A DNA stretch of 64,000 nt from Allobacillus halotolerans (GCF_018967645.1 NZ_JAHLZF010000013.1:710-64709), one strand, 5' to 3'. Positions 46,403 to 55,891 are shown, counted from the first letter of the stretch. Numbers and translations: made by a program. The notes: a model not told the origin generated them from the letters alone.

Positions 46403-47730
46403 CAATAGTTTGTGTAAAACTCTTGAAGACAAAAAAAGAGGTAGGGTATCCTCAGAGTAAACAACGAAATCAACTCATGAAAGGAGAGGCCCTACCTCAT
46501 GTCTACAAGTATAGGACAAAACAACCTCGAAAATCAATTGGACGAATTAGTCCGCTCTTTCGTCCAGGAGAAGCTGGAAACAATCATGAAGGAAGAAATG
46601 AATCAATTCTTCGAAGAGAATCCAGAGCTAAAAAACTATAAGAACGGCAGTTACGGTCGTCAATTGGACACGAAATACGGGCGCATCGAAGATCTACAGG
46701 TGCCACGCGATCGAGAAAATGCATTTCAGACTGAAGTATTCCAACCCTATCAGCGTTATGAACGGTGGCTGGGAGAAACAATCATCACGATGTATCAGAA
46801 AGGCATGAGTACGCGTGAAATCGGAAATTTCCTCGAGCGTATTCTCGGTCACGCTTACGCCCCAGGCACCATCAGTAACATCACCGATGTGTTGATGGAA
46901 GATATCCGTGCCTGGCAGGAGCGTCCTCTTCAGAAAAGATATGCCGTTCTTTATCTCGATGGCACCTATCTGAAGTTGCGCCGGGATGATGTAGCGAACG
47001 AAGTCGTATACGTCGTCATTGGTGTCACGGAAGACGGCTATCGTGAGATTCTCGGCTTCTATGTCGGTGGCCAGGAAAGTTCCCTCGGCTGGGAGGAAGT
47101 TCTCTCCGATATCTACCGTCGTGGCTGTGAAGAAGTGCTTCTCGGTATTTTCGACGGTCTTCCAGGCCTGGAAGAAGCGATGAAAGCTATCTATCCGAAA
47201 GCTGATGTGCAACGTTGTGTCGTTCACAAAGTACGGAACACGCTGAACAAAGTTCGACAGAAGGATCGTTCAGCGATCAGTGAAGACATGAAAGCTATCT
47301 ATCAATCTAAAAGTAATGAAGAAGCTGAAAAACAGCTTGGTGCCTTCTGTGAAAACTGGCAGAAGAAATATCCGAAGATCACCAAGTCCTGGAGGGAGGA
47401 CTTCAACGTCCTGACGACGTTCCTGAACTACCCTTCCTCTATCCGTCCACTGATTTACACGACAAACATCATCGAGCGCACCATGAAGGAATTCAAGAAA
47501 CGTCTAAAAACGATGAACAGCCTTCCTTCCGAAGAAGCAGTGGAAAAGGTGATTTATATGGTTTCAGATGAATGCAACACCAAATGGTCTACACGCAAAC
47601 TCAGTGGGTTCAAAATCGCAGGTCCTGAACTGCGCGACATGTTTGAGGACCGTTATGGATCTCAGACCGAAAGTGAGGAGGGAAAATAACCCTCCAAAGG
47701 ATCACCCTACTTTTTTACACAAACTTATTG
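46403..47730 (+). mobile_element. IS256-family insertion sequence, intact
   Basis: About 1.33 kb. The left end CAATAGTTTGTGTAAAA and the reverse complement of the right end CAATAAGTTTGTGTAAAAAA are terminal inverted repeats. Flanks TGACGTAC (left) and GACGGTAC (right) look like an 8-bp target duplication with one base lost from the left copy. Inserted inside array F. Confidence 0.88.
46499..47689 (+). CDS. IS256-family (Mutator-type) transposase
   Basis: 396 residues, full length. DDE residues lie in LYLDGTYLK, GIFDGLPGLEEA and TTNIIERTMKEFKKR; the C/H motif (CVVHKVRN) is present. RBS AAAGGAGAG. No frameshift, so the element could be active. Confidence 0.95.
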   Translation: MSTSIGQNNLENQLDELVRSFVQEKLETIMKEEMNQFFEENPELKNYKNGSYGRQLDTKYGRIEDLQVPRDRENAFQTEVFQPYQRYERWLGETIITMYQKGMSTREIGNFLERILGHAYAPGTISNITDVLMEDIRAWQERPLQKRYAVLYLDGTYLKLRRDDVANEVVYVVIGVTEDGYREILGFYVGGQESSLGWEEVLSDIYRRGCEEVLLGIFDGLPGLEEAMKAIYPKADVQRCVVHKVRNTLNKVRQKDRSAISEDMKAIYQSKSNEEAEKQLGAFCENWQKKYPKITKSWREDFNVLTTFLNYPSSIRPLIYTTNIIERTMKEFKKRLKTMNSLPSEEAVEKVIYMVSDECNTKWSTRKLSGFKIAGPELRDMFEDRYGSQTESEEGK

Positions 47731-47737
47731 ACGGTAC

Positions 47738-47961
47738 CTGAAAGAAGCGATCTAACTGCTGAAAGAAGCGATCTAACTGCTGAAAGAAGCGGTCTAACTG
47801 CTGAAAGAAGCGGTCTAACTGCGGATAGAAGCGATCTAACTGCGGATAGAAGCGATCTAATTGCGGATAGAAGGGGTCTAACTGTTGATAGAAGCTCTCT
47901 AACTGTTGATAGAAGTGGTCTAACTGCTGTTAGAAGCCGCCTAACTGTCGATAGACCCGTC
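47738..47961. repeat. 21-bp array F, right part (10 units plus a partial)
   Basis: A 14-base partial unit then ten 21-bp units from 47752. Early units read CTAACTGCTGAAAGAAGCGAT and later ones CTAACTGCGGATAGAAGCGAT or CTAACTGTTGATAGAAGNNNT, so the array drifts along its length. An open frame of seven-residue repeats runs through it but has no start signal. Confidence 0.93.
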
Positions 47962-48018
47962 TATAGTGAAAAGGAGTAAGCGAATTATCCAAAAAAATTT
48001 CTAAGGATGATGTACATA

Positions 48019-48663
48019 ATGCGTAATAAAGATCGACGAATTGAACAACCGGACCTTCCGGAGAAACTAGACCAAAGAGAACTAACTACAATCGAAGAGC
48101 ATTCACTGATCGAAACGGCACAGATTCGTTCAATTGCAGGACCAGTTACAGCTAATCATGTTCGATTTCGGGAAGTTCATCTAAAAGGTATTCATTTTGA
48201 TGAGGTGAATCTACCATCCTCATCCTGGGTTGATGTGATCTTTGAAAACTGCGACCTATCGAATATAGAAATGAATGAAGCTCGAATGAACCGAGTTGAG
48301 TTTAGAAATTGCAAACTGGCCGGTACAAATTTTGACCGTGCAGAGTTACAGGACGTGCGTTTCGTAAATTGCCAAGCTCCCTATGCCTTATTTAACTTGG
48401 CAAAAATGTATGATGTTCGTTTCAACGATTGTTTATTGAAGAGTGCTAATTTCATTGATGCGAATTTTTCCAACGTTCAGTTCGGAAAGTCAATCATGGA
48501 CGATGTGCAATTCACCGGGACTTCGCTCAAAAACGTTGATCTTAGTGAATGCGAGTTGAGACAGATACACGTGGAAAAAGAAGATTTGCAAGGGGCGATC
48601 GTTTCAGCTGATCAAGCCGTGTCATTGATTGAATTGTTTGGTGTGCATGTGAAGGATGATTAA
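48019..48663 (+). CDS. pentapeptide-repeat protein
   Basis: 214 residues from ATG 48019, placed after AAGGATGAT. From about residue 45 the chain follows the A(D/N)LXX-type pentapeptide rule (VNLPSSSWVDVIFENCDLSN, LAGTNFDRAELQDVRFVNC), giving a right-handed beta-helix. Family members include DNA-gyrase protectors and many of unknown role; no partner gene is adjacent. Confidence 0.85.
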   Translation: MRNKDRRIEQPDLPEKLDQRELTTIEEHSLIETAQIRSIAGPVTANHVRFREVHLKGIHFDEVNLPSSSWVDVIFENCDLSNIEMNEARMNRVEFRNCKLAGTNFDRAELQDVRFVNCQAPYALFNLAKMYDVRFNDCLLKSANFIDANFSNVQFGKSIMDDVQFTGTSLKNVDLSECELRQIHVEKEDLQGAIVSADQAVSLIELFGVHVKDD

Positions 48664-48739
48664 TGAATTCTTTTGATATAAAACACTCACATGCTACGAT
48701 GAAAATGTGATTGTTTAACCAAAAGAGGAGAATCATCAA

Positions 48740-49672
48740 ATGAGCAACAACGTTCAACTTGGAAAATCAGATTTATATGTCAATCCGATTGGCCTTGGAA
48801 CCAATGCGGTTGGTGGACACAATCTATATCCGAATTTGAGTGAGGAACAGGGGAAAGATACTGTCCGTCAGGCAATCGAAAGTGGTGTGAACTTTTTGGA
48901 TACGGCATTTATGTATGGAATGGGCCGATCTGAAGAATTGGTCGGTGAAGTGGTAAAGGAGCTTGGTCAGCGTCAGGATGTTGTGATCGCGACAAAAGCG
49001 GCACATCAGGTAACTGGTGATGACATGAAGCTTGATAACTCACCAGAATTTTTGAAAGATGCCGTACATGCTGCTTTAAAGCGAATGAAAACAGATTATA
49101 TCGACCTGTTTTATATTCATTATCCAGATGAAGATACGCCGAAAGCAGAAGCGGTTGGGGCACTTCAAGAATTGAAAGAGCAAGGGAAAATTCGCAGTAT
49201 CGGTGTTTCTAATTTCTCAGTCGATCAGTTAAAAGAGGCCAACCAAGATGGTTATGTAGATGTGATTCAGTCGGAATTTAACCTGTTCAAACGACAGGCT
49301 GAAAAAGATATGCTCCCATACACGGCTGAAAATCAGATTTCATTCGTTCCGTATTTTCCATTGGCGTCCGGATTATTGACAGGAAAATATGGTGAGAAAG
49401 ATACATTCGATGATTTACGGAAAAATCATCCGCTTTTCCAGGGTGATGTGTATAAAGAAAATTTGAAAAAAGTTGATCAACTCCGCGGTGTGGCAGAACG
49501 AAAGGGTGTTGAATTGACGCACTTAGTTCTAGCTTGGTACTTAACGGTTGAGAGCATTGATGCCATCATTCCGGGTGCCAAAAATCCAGAACAGGTCAAA
49601 AATAATTTAAAGACCTTGGATGTTCAATTATCCAACGACGAGGTTGAAGAAGTAAGACGAATTTTTGATTAA
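48740..49672 (+). CDS. aldo/keto reductase (IolS/YccK-like)
   Basis: 310 residues, TIM barrel, NADPH-dependent. [18 protein letters not shown] contains catalytic Asp and Tyr; Lys in IATKAAH and His in [11 protein letters not shown] complete the tetrad. C-terminal [11 protein letters not shown] binds the cofactor. RBS GAGGAG. Substrate unknown. Confidence 0.88.
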   Translation: MSNNVQLGKSDLYVNPIGLGTNAVGGHNLYPNLSEEQGKDTVRQAIESGVNFLDTAFMYGMGRSEELVGEVVKELGQRQDVVIATKAAHQVTGDDMKLDNSPEFLKDAVHAALKRMKTDYIDLFYIHYPDEDTPKAEAVGALQELKEQGKIRSIGVSNFSVDQLKEANQDGYVDVIQSEFNLFKRQAEKDMLPYTAENQISFVPYFPLASGLLTGKYGEKDTFDDLRKNHPLFQGDVYKENLKKVDQLRGVAERKGVELTHLVLAWYLTVESIDAIIPGAKNPEQVKNNLKTLDVQLSNDEVEEVRRIFD

Positions 49673-49848
49673 CCGAACAAAAATATATATTTCATAACCA
49701 AATCATCTAAATGTTCGGCTTTCAAAGGAATTTTTCTGACATCATTTATCGAATGTAAGGGTTTACTTTAATCTACCCGAAAATTTCTATGAAAAAACTC
49801 TTGTCAGTTCACAGATAAATGGTATACTGAAAGCGAACAATTTCATAA

Positions 49849-49928
49849 GCGTTTTTCATATAATCGCGGGGATATGGCCTGCAAGTTTCTACCGGTTTAC
49901 CGTAAATAAACCGACTATGAAAAGCACG
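49849..49928 (+). promoter_or_regulatory. guanine-class purine riboswitch
   Basis: P1 TTTTCATA/TATGAAAA, P2 GCGGG/CCTGC with loop GATATGG, GTTTCTACC, P3 CGGTTTA/TAAACCG with loop CCGTAAA, and CCGACTATG. The C in GACTA (position 74) marks guanine/hypoxanthine specificity. The 3' P1 strand can instead pair with the terminator's 5' arm (TACATGCTTTTTCATA), so purine binding favours termination. Confidence 0.95.
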
Positions 49929-49979
49929 TACGGGAGCATCTTCTAATCAAAGATGCTGATTTCATTTTCGACTTTTACT

Positions 49980-50030
49980 AGCTCGAAGTACATGCTTTTT
50001 CATACAAAGCGTGTAGTTCGAGCTTTTTTA
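49980..50030 (+). terminator. riboswitch terminator
   Basis: An 18-19 base stem (AGCTCGAAGTACATGCTTT with AAAGCGTGTAGTTCGAGCT) and TTTTTT. Confidence 0.92.
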
Positions 50031-50127
50031 ATGGTTCGAAATACGTACTGTGTGAATTCCATTTCAAGCCTTTTGAATTGGATTATATGAAAAACGTCCA
50101 AAACCAATTAAGGGAGGACGTTAAACA

Positions 50128-51504
50128 ATGGAAAGTGTGCAAAGAGAGTTAGAGCCAGTAAAACAAGAACAACAATCAGAACAACCGAAGGAAGAAAAGC
50201 TTTCAGCCGGTAAGTCAGTTTTCGTCGGTTTCCAGCATGTGCTGGCGATGGATCTATTTATCCCACCGATTATTTTAGCTGGACTATTATCCTTTACCGT
50301 GGCTGACACAGCGTTATTGATTCAAATGACGTTCATCGCATGCGGACTTGCAACATTAATCCAAGCAGGTTTCGCAATGAAGCTTCCTGTCATGCAAGGG
50401 CCGTCATTTGTGCCGCTCAGTGCACTTGCAGCGATTGGAACGACATCAGGAATCGGTGCAATGATCGGAAGTTTAATACCCGGTGCGATTCTCATCGCCT
50501 TAATCGGCAGACTGAAGTTATTCAGTAAAGTGGTGAAAAAATTCATTCCACCCATTGTCGCTGGTACGGTGATTGTGGTCGTCGGTATTTCCTTGATGCC
50601 GAGTGCAATCAGTTCGATTTATAACGCGCCTGGCAATGCCAATGTCAATATGATGATTGCCTTTATTTCAGCAGCTATCTTAATTGTTTGTATGTATATC
50701 GGTGAAAAAGCGACCCAGCGTTTTCGTTTTGTCAAATTGGCATCTGTCATTTTAGCACTCGGAATTGGAACGATTATTGCTTCATTCTATGGAATGGTTG
50801 ATTTTTCATCCGTAAAAGAGAGTTCATGGATTGCATTTCCTAGTATTTTCGCATTTGGCATGCCGACATTTGAATTGGATGCGATTTTGATTATGTTGGC
50901 GATTTACTTGATCATTGTCATCGAAACGACCGGAACGTGGTTTACGGTCGCAGAAGTGACAGACAAAAAACTCGATGAAAAACGCTTGAACGGCGGGGCA
51001 GTCGGTGAAGGAATAGGGTGCCTGACGGGTTCATTTTTCGGAGGGACACCTGTTACGGGTTATTCATCCAATGCAGGAATCATCGCGGTGACTGGAATCA
51101 AAAGCCGCAAGCCGATTCTCGTAGGGGGAGTCATTTTGATTTTGCTTGGGATGATGCCGAAATTGACGAGCATCATTGCCAGTATACCGGTCGTCGTCAT
51201 TAACGGAGTATTCGCCGTTCTTTGTGTCGTCATTATGATGAACGGTCTAAAAGTCATCAAAAATGAACCCTTTACAGAAAGAAATATGATTGTCATCGGT
51301 GTTCCGATTATGCTTGCATTATTTGCAGTGATGATTCCGCAAGAGGTCATGAATGGCTTACCAAATATCATTACGTATTTCGTCGCATCCGGAACGGCCG
51401 TTGGGGCAATCGGAGCATTAGTACTCAACATCGTTTTACCTGAAACCATAGAAGATAAAAAACCAATCAAACCAAAAGGAGAGGTCGAATATGCAGCAAG
51501 ATAG
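50128..51504 (+). CDS. NCS2-family purine permease
   Basis: 458 residues: a charged N-terminal tail, then 12-14 helices of the nucleobase-ascorbate transporter fold. VGFQHVLAMDLFIPP, QGPSFVPLSALAAIG and the signature GGTPVTGYSSNAGIIAVTG are present. The guanine riboswitch predicts a purine substrate (xanthine, uric acid or a modified purine). Cotranscribed with the Rieske gene, which it overlaps by 14 bases. RBS GGGAGGA. Confidence 0.9.
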   Translation: MESVQRELEPVKQEQQSEQPKEEKLSAGKSVFVGFQHVLAMDLFIPPIILAGLLSFTVADTALLIQMTFIACGLATLIQAGFAMKLPVMQGPSFVPLSALAAIGTTSGIGAMIGSLIPGAILIALIGRLKLFSKVVKKFIPPIVAGTVIVVVGISLMPSAISSIYNAPGNANVNMMIAFISAAILIVCMYIGEKATQRFRFVKLASVILALGIGTIIASFYGMVDFSSVKESSWIAFPSIFAFGMPTFELDAILIMLAIYLIIVIETTGTWFTVAEVTDKKLDEKRLNGGAVGEGIGCLTGSFFGGTPVTGYSSNAGIIAVTGIKSRKPILVGGVILILLGMMPKLTSIIASIPVVVINGVFAVLCVVIMMNGLKVIKNEPFTERNMIVIGVPIMLALFAVMIPQEVMNGLPNIITYFVASGTAVGAIGALVLNIVLPETIEDKKPIKPKGEVEYAAR

Positions 51505-52513
51505 ATTATGGAACGAGTGGCACCCAGTTTGTAAGGCGGAGGAGCTAGGCGATGATCCGAAGCAGGTGCAAGTCTTGGGCGAACGCGTCGTGATTTTCCG
51601 AAATGAAAAAGGCGTTCACGCTTTCAAAGACTTATGTATTCACCGTGGTGCAGCTCTTTCATTAGGGAAAGTCGTCGACGGAAAACTTGTCTGTGCCTAC
51701 CACGCATGGGAGTATGACGAACAAGGTGCTTGTACGAAAATCCCAGCGCTTCCTTGCGACCGACCAATCCCGAAAAAAGCACGTGCGGTTGTCTATCATT
51801 GTGAAGAATATTTGGGCTTGATTTGGGTTTGTCTGGGTGATGAGCCAGAAGAATTGATCAAGTATCCCGAGGGCGAAACAGAAGGATACCGGACAATCGT
51901 TTGTGGACCTTACGAAGTGAAAGCCAACGCTCCAAGAATTATCGAAAACTTCATTGATGTGGCTCACTTGATGTTTGTTCACGAGGGGATGTTAGGTGAT
52001 GCGGATCATGCAGAAGTGGTAGATTATCAGGTCGATTTCGTCGATGGACGTTTGATTACGAGCAAAATCCCCGTTTATCAACCAAATGCGGATGGACGCT
52101 CAAAAGGTGGATATACCGATTATGTTTATGAAGTCTTATGCCCAACGGTTGCCCGTTTCACCAAAACGACAGAAGGATCTGATGAAGAATTTACGATTTT
52201 AACGGCCGTCAACCAAGAAGATCACGAACAAAGTCGCGTGTTTATGTTATTGACTAGAAACTATGAACTCGATCAACCAGATGAACCATACCGTGAATTC
52301 CAAGATACGATCTTTTATCAGGACTTGGACGTCGTCGAGAGCCAAAAACCAGAATTACTTCCATTGGATTTACAAGCGGAAATGCATTTGAAATCCGATG
52401 CATTGACGATAGCTTATCGCCGTTGGTTGTCTGAATTGGGGATTGAAACAGGGACAATTCCATTGGATGAGGAAAAACAAAACCGATTGAAGAATAAGGC
52501 TTCGGTAAAATAG
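51491..52513 (+). CDS. Rieske-type non-haem iron oxygenase
   Basis: 340 residues. Rieske cluster ligands C49-x-H51 and C68-x2-H71 (LCIHRGAALSLG, VCAYHAWEYD); mononuclear iron site in ENFIDVAHLMFVHEG (Asp, two His). Size and layout match VanA/NdmA-type O- or N-demethylases. Because it shares a guanine riboswitch and overlaps a purine permease gene, an oxidised or N-methylated purine is the likely substrate; this is inference. No reductase partner is adjacent. Confidence 0.88.
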   Translation: MQQDRLWNEWHPVCKAEELGDDPKQVQVLGERVVIFRNEKGVHAFKDLCIHRGAALSLGKVVDGKLVCAYHAWEYDEQGACTKIPALPCDRPIPKKARAVVYHCEEYLGLIWVCLGDEPEELIKYPEGETEGYRTIVCGPYEVKANAPRIIENFIDVAHLMFVHEGMLGDADHAEVVDYQVDFVDGRLITSKIPVYQPNADGRSKGGYTDYVYEVLCPTVARFTKTTEGSDEEFTILTAVNQEDHEQSRVFMLLTRNYELDQPDEPYREFQDTIFYQDLDVVESQKPELLPLDLQAEMHLKSDALTIAYRRWLSELGIETGTIPLDEEKQNRLKNKASVK

Positions 52514-52519
52514 TAGAAA

Positions 52520-52565
52520 GAAGCTTCCATTCGTCTGAATCTAAATGGAAGCTTCGTTTTATTTT
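52520..52565. terminator. bidirectional terminator
   Basis: GAAGCTTCCATT/AATGGAAGCTTC followed by GTTTTATTTTT; sits between the convergent Rieske and substrate-binding-protein genes. Confidence 0.88.
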
Positions 52566-53494
52566 TATCCGGCGGGTGCAAAGTCCTCAAGCGAGTCAAT
52601 TTCCATATAGGATGGAACAGCTAAACCAAGCTTACCACCTTCGATATTTTTACCGACTTCTACAAACTCACCTTCATACTCTTCAGCTAGGGCGCCATGT
52701 GTCGTCGGTAACCATGGAGCAAGCGTGACATCGATGTCACCTGATGCGATAGATTCAAATAAAATAGCCGGATCCAGTGATGTGAACTCAACATCGTAGC
52801 CATGCTGCTCTAATACGATCTTCGCAACATTCCCTGTGAAAAGCACTTCGTCCCAGAGGGTTGCTCCGACCGTGATTTTTTCACCATTTCCTTTTTCGAT
52901 GCCATCTGTCCATTCTGCAACCGTTTCTTCATTTTCTTCGACCCATTTTTCAGCAAGAACATCCATTTCTAACTCTTCTTCTTGTGAGCGTAAAAGGGTC
53001 TCTTCAATTTTATCAATATCCCAATAGAAGTTCTTGATCACTTCTAGGGCAGCTGGATGGTCCTCTTCAAATCCTAATCTTGTCAGTGTAGCTGCGTATA
53101 TCTCTTCACCAAAAATTCCTTTAGGGTCTTCTAAGTATTTGATATCCCATTTAGCAAACTTATAGTGTGGAGACCATGCAGTAATGATAATTGGTTCTTC
53201 ATTTTGAATAGCGGTATCCAAAGCAGTTAACATCGCGCCAGTTGAGGACGTTTGTTGTTCCCAGCCTGCTAGACTTTCGTACTCTTCGATCGCTTGGTTA
53301 TTCAGCTCAGTTTGGCCAGCACCTGGCTCAAGGCCTGTAATCGTATAATCCATTTCTTCACTATATTTAGCACCGATATCCTCACTACCTTCCTCAGTGG
53401 AAGCATTCGTTTCATCTTCTCCACATGCAGCCATGAAAAGGACGAAGGATAGCACGGCGAAAATCATTAGTGATTTCATGTTGCTTTGTGACAT
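52565..53494 (-). CDS. glycine-betaine/quaternary amine-binding lipoprotein, circularly permuted
   Basis: 309 residues with a lipoprotein signal (FMAACGED). The usual second lobe comes first (TITGLEPGAGQTELNNQAI, TAWSPHYKFAKWDIKYLEDP) and the usual first lobe last (KITVGATLWDEVLFTGNVAK, TLAPWLPTTHG, GGKLGLAVPSYMEIDSLEDF). Trp residues in both lobes can form the ligand box. The order is a circular permutation relative to B. subtilis OpuAC; such an order is, as I recall, known for the L. lactis OpuA receptor domain. No permease or ATPase gene is adjacent. Confidence 0.88.
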   Translation of the reverse strand: MSQSNMKSLMIFAVLSFVLFMAACGEDETNASTEEGSEDIGAKYSEEMDYTITGLEPGAGQTELNNQAIEEYESLAGWEQQTSSTGAMLTALDTAIQNEEPIIITAWSPHYKFAKWDIKYLEDPKGIFGEEIYAATLTRLGFEEDHPAALEVIKNFYWDIDKIEETLLRSQEEELEMDVLAEKWVEENEETVAEWTDGIEKGNGEKITVGATLWDEVLFTGNVAKIVLEQHGYDVEFTSLDPAILFESIASGDIDVTLAPWLPTTHGALAEEYEGEFVEVGKNIEGGKLGLAVPSYMEIDSLEDFAPAG

Positions 53495-53923
53495 TTCTTT
53501 CTCCCCTTTACTATTTCTTATTGGTAAACGGTTGTATTTTTAAAACAACACACAATTTAAAATTGTAGAACTCTTTGGCGGTTAACTCAAACAGCGAATA
53601 AAGCGATTACTATACAAATATAACGCCTAGCGCGTAAAAAGTGTTCCTCAGAACAAAAGAACGATAACTTACTTTATATAACTCGCTTAAATTATGTCAA
53701 CTGATTATTTGGGGGATACCCTCAAGTGAAATGAAAGAAATCAATGAAAAGTAGTTTATAGTAGCGGTAATGATCGAAAATGTGCTAGACCTAGACATCT
53801 TATTTGAAAAAAGGAAGAAAAACTCCGTGAGCGCAATAGTACCTTTATTTTCTTAGCTATGTTAGATGTCATTGCTGATTTTTGTATCGTTGATTCGAAC
53901 GAAAGGTGTAACACCTGCAAAGA

Positions 53924-54070
53924 GAAGCCGCCGAATAAACGTATGTAGCCGTTGAAAAAAGGAATGAAGCCGCCGAATAAACGTGAGCAGCCGCTGAAAA
54001 AAGGAATGAAGCCGCCGAATAAACGTGAGCAGCCGCTGAAAAAAGAAACTAAGCCGCCGAATAATCGGTC
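53924..54070. repeat. 21-bp array G (7 units)
   Basis: Seven 21-bp units alternating GAAGCCGCCGAATAAACGTGA and GCAGCCGCTGAAAAAAGGAAT, so it also has a 42-bp super-period. Its reverse complement carries ATTCGGCGGCTTC, shared exactly with array D. A decayed eighth unit follows. It lies between divergently transcribed genes, upstream of jetA. Confidence 0.92.
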
Positions 54071-54148
54071 GAAGTCAAAAGGCGGTCGCAAATAGGCATA
54101 AGATATAGCTTGGAAAGCCGTTAATTGACCGATCATCTGAAAAAAGAA

Positions 54149-54275
54149 CCTAATGCTTCAATATCTAATCCCGCCCCCTGAATAAATAAATCCAACACTC
54201 CAACATATGAGCCCACCAGTAAAATAAATGCTACCAACTCAAGCGTATATACGCCCAGGTCTCGAAAATATGGTT
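54149..54275. repeat. degenerate 21-bp array H
   Basis: CC-led segments occur at 54149, 54170, 54192, 54213, 54234 and 54255 (spacing 21, 22, 21, 21, 21), with shared pieces such as CCAAC and ATAAATG. Similarity between units is low, suggesting an old array next to array G. Confidence 0.5.
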
Positions 54276-54421
54276 CCGACAACTGTTACGCACAAATAAT
54301 TATCGAAGCATACCAGTCATCAATTTAATTGTTGTCAGCTGAAGCCGATTTCCGAGAAAAATGGACTAGCTTTCTATTAGAAGATACAATATATGTAACA
54401 TCCCTAAAGTAGGTGATTTGC

Positions 54422-55891
54422 TTGTACAAACGTGTCAAAGAAGCTACATATTTAACTGCGGAAAAGGCGTGGAGTTACCGTGCGATTCTCCGTTATTTTT
54501 ATATACAGCATGAAAAGATGAGGGAATTTCTCTTTCCTGAAGAAATTATGGATTATTTAAAGACTGATGAAGCTTTTTCGGATTATACGATGGAATCGCT
54601 GCATCAAGATCTGGATGCACTTGTCAAATGGGGTAATTTAAATGCCCGGCAAGAACATGGAAAATCACGTACGATTGAGGAGTTCAAAAAGAAACGTTTT
54701 CGCTACCAATGTACACCTTATACGGTCGAGTTCGAACGGATGTTAGTGAATTTGGAAGGATCAGGCGAGACATTTGGTGGTTCACTCGAACGGACTCAAT
54801 TCGAACGTCTCTATCAATCCTTGCAAAAAATTGAATCAATCGCCAGCGGTAAAGTAAAAGAGTCGAACGAAGAATGTGCCCAATTGTGGAAAGACCTCAC
54901 GACGTATTTTCGTCAAATTAACCAAAACACATCCGACTATATGGCGTACCTGAACAGTGAGGAAGTCGAGGAGCAAATGCAGTCGGAAGCATTTTTGGTT
55001 TATAAGGATCAGTTTACGATGTATTTGCGCGAATTCATCATTGCTCTGCAAGGAACGGCTTTGCAGATCCAAGATATTTTGACGAAATTATCGACCGACC
55101 AACTAAATAGCTTCTTCCATCAAGTCATCGAACATGAAAAGCGCATTTTCCGATTCGAAGAGCAGTCCACAGAACAATCGGAAAATGATCTGTCAGATAC
55201 CTGGAAGAACATTCGCGCTTGGTTTCTCGGAAATGAGCATGGTGAAAGTGAATATAACATGCTTCAGGAACGGACGAGCGAATCGATCAGAAGAATTACC
55301 CGCGTTGTGCAGCGATTGGGCGAGCGTCACCAACACTTCCGAAGTCGCAGGAAAGATTATTTGCACTTGGCAAAGTGGTTCGATCGGCTGGATGACCTAG
55401 ATGAAGCACACCAGTTATCCTCGGTTGTATTTGGCGTTTTTCATACAAGACATTTTTATATCGATGATCAGGCGACGGATGATATCTATGCGAGTGTCTG
55501 GGATGAGCCACCGATGGAGCACATCACAAAGCCCGCCGTCAGACATTACCGGGAACGAACAAAAGCGGGCGCGGTCACAAGCAATAAGGATAAAAAAGAA
55601 GCGATGATGCAAAAACATTTAGAACAACGACAACACGAACAACAATTGATCGAAAAATATATCCATTCCAATCAAATCATCGTGAAAGACTTGCCAATGG
55701 TAGAAACCCACGTCCGGAAAATTCTCCTTTCTTGGCTCGGAAAAGCAATGGCGAAGAAAAACCGCGTGATAAAAACGGAATTTGGTACACAGGTTCGCGT
55801 TGACGTTGGATCTAATCGTGTGATTTTACAATCGGAAGACGGCATATTGGAAATGCCTGAAGTGACATTTCAATTCCTGGAAGGAGCTTAA
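54422..55891 (+). CDS. jetA: Wadjet subunit JetA (MukF-like kleisin)
   Basis: 489 residues from TTG 54422, correctly spaced after AAGTAGGTGAT. Matches the DUF2397/TIGR02677 type: helical N-terminal winged-helix part (RAILRYFYIQHEKMREFLFP), long helical middle and a basic C-terminal region (RKILLSWLGKAMAKK). Bridges the JetC SMC heads in the plasmid-sensing complex. First gene of jetABCD. Confidence 0.9.
   Translation: MYKRVKEATYLTAEKAWSYRAILRYFYIQHEKMREFLFPEEIMDYLKTDEAFSDYTMESLHQDLDALVKWGNLNARQEHGKSRTIEEFKKKRFRYQCTPYTVEFERMLVNLEGSGETFGGSLERTQFERLYQSLQKIESIASGKVKESNEECAQLWKDLTTYFRQINQNTSDYMAYLNSEEVEEQMQSEAFLVYKDQFTMYLREFIIALQGTALQIQDILTKLSTDQLNSFFHQVIEHEKRIFRFEEQSTEQSENDLSDTWKNIRAWFLGNEHGESEYNMLQERTSESIRRITRVVQRLGERHQHFRSRRKDYLHLAKWFDRLDDLDEAHQLSSVVFGVFHTRHFYIDDQATDDIYASVWDEPPMEHITKPAVRHYRERTKAGAVTSNKDKKEAMMQKHLEQRQHEQQLIEKYIHSNQIIVKDLPMVETHVRKILLSWLGKAMAKKNRVIKTEFGTQVRVDVGSNRVILQSEDGILEMPEVTFQFLEGA

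Noticed and set aside
46226-47979. Repeat-encoded frames over array F on both strands
   Set aside because: Same artefact of a period divisible by three; several frames are open at once and the IS interrupts them.
53756-54136. 126-codon minus-strand frame over array G
   Set aside because: Low-complexity translation of the repeat with no start signal.
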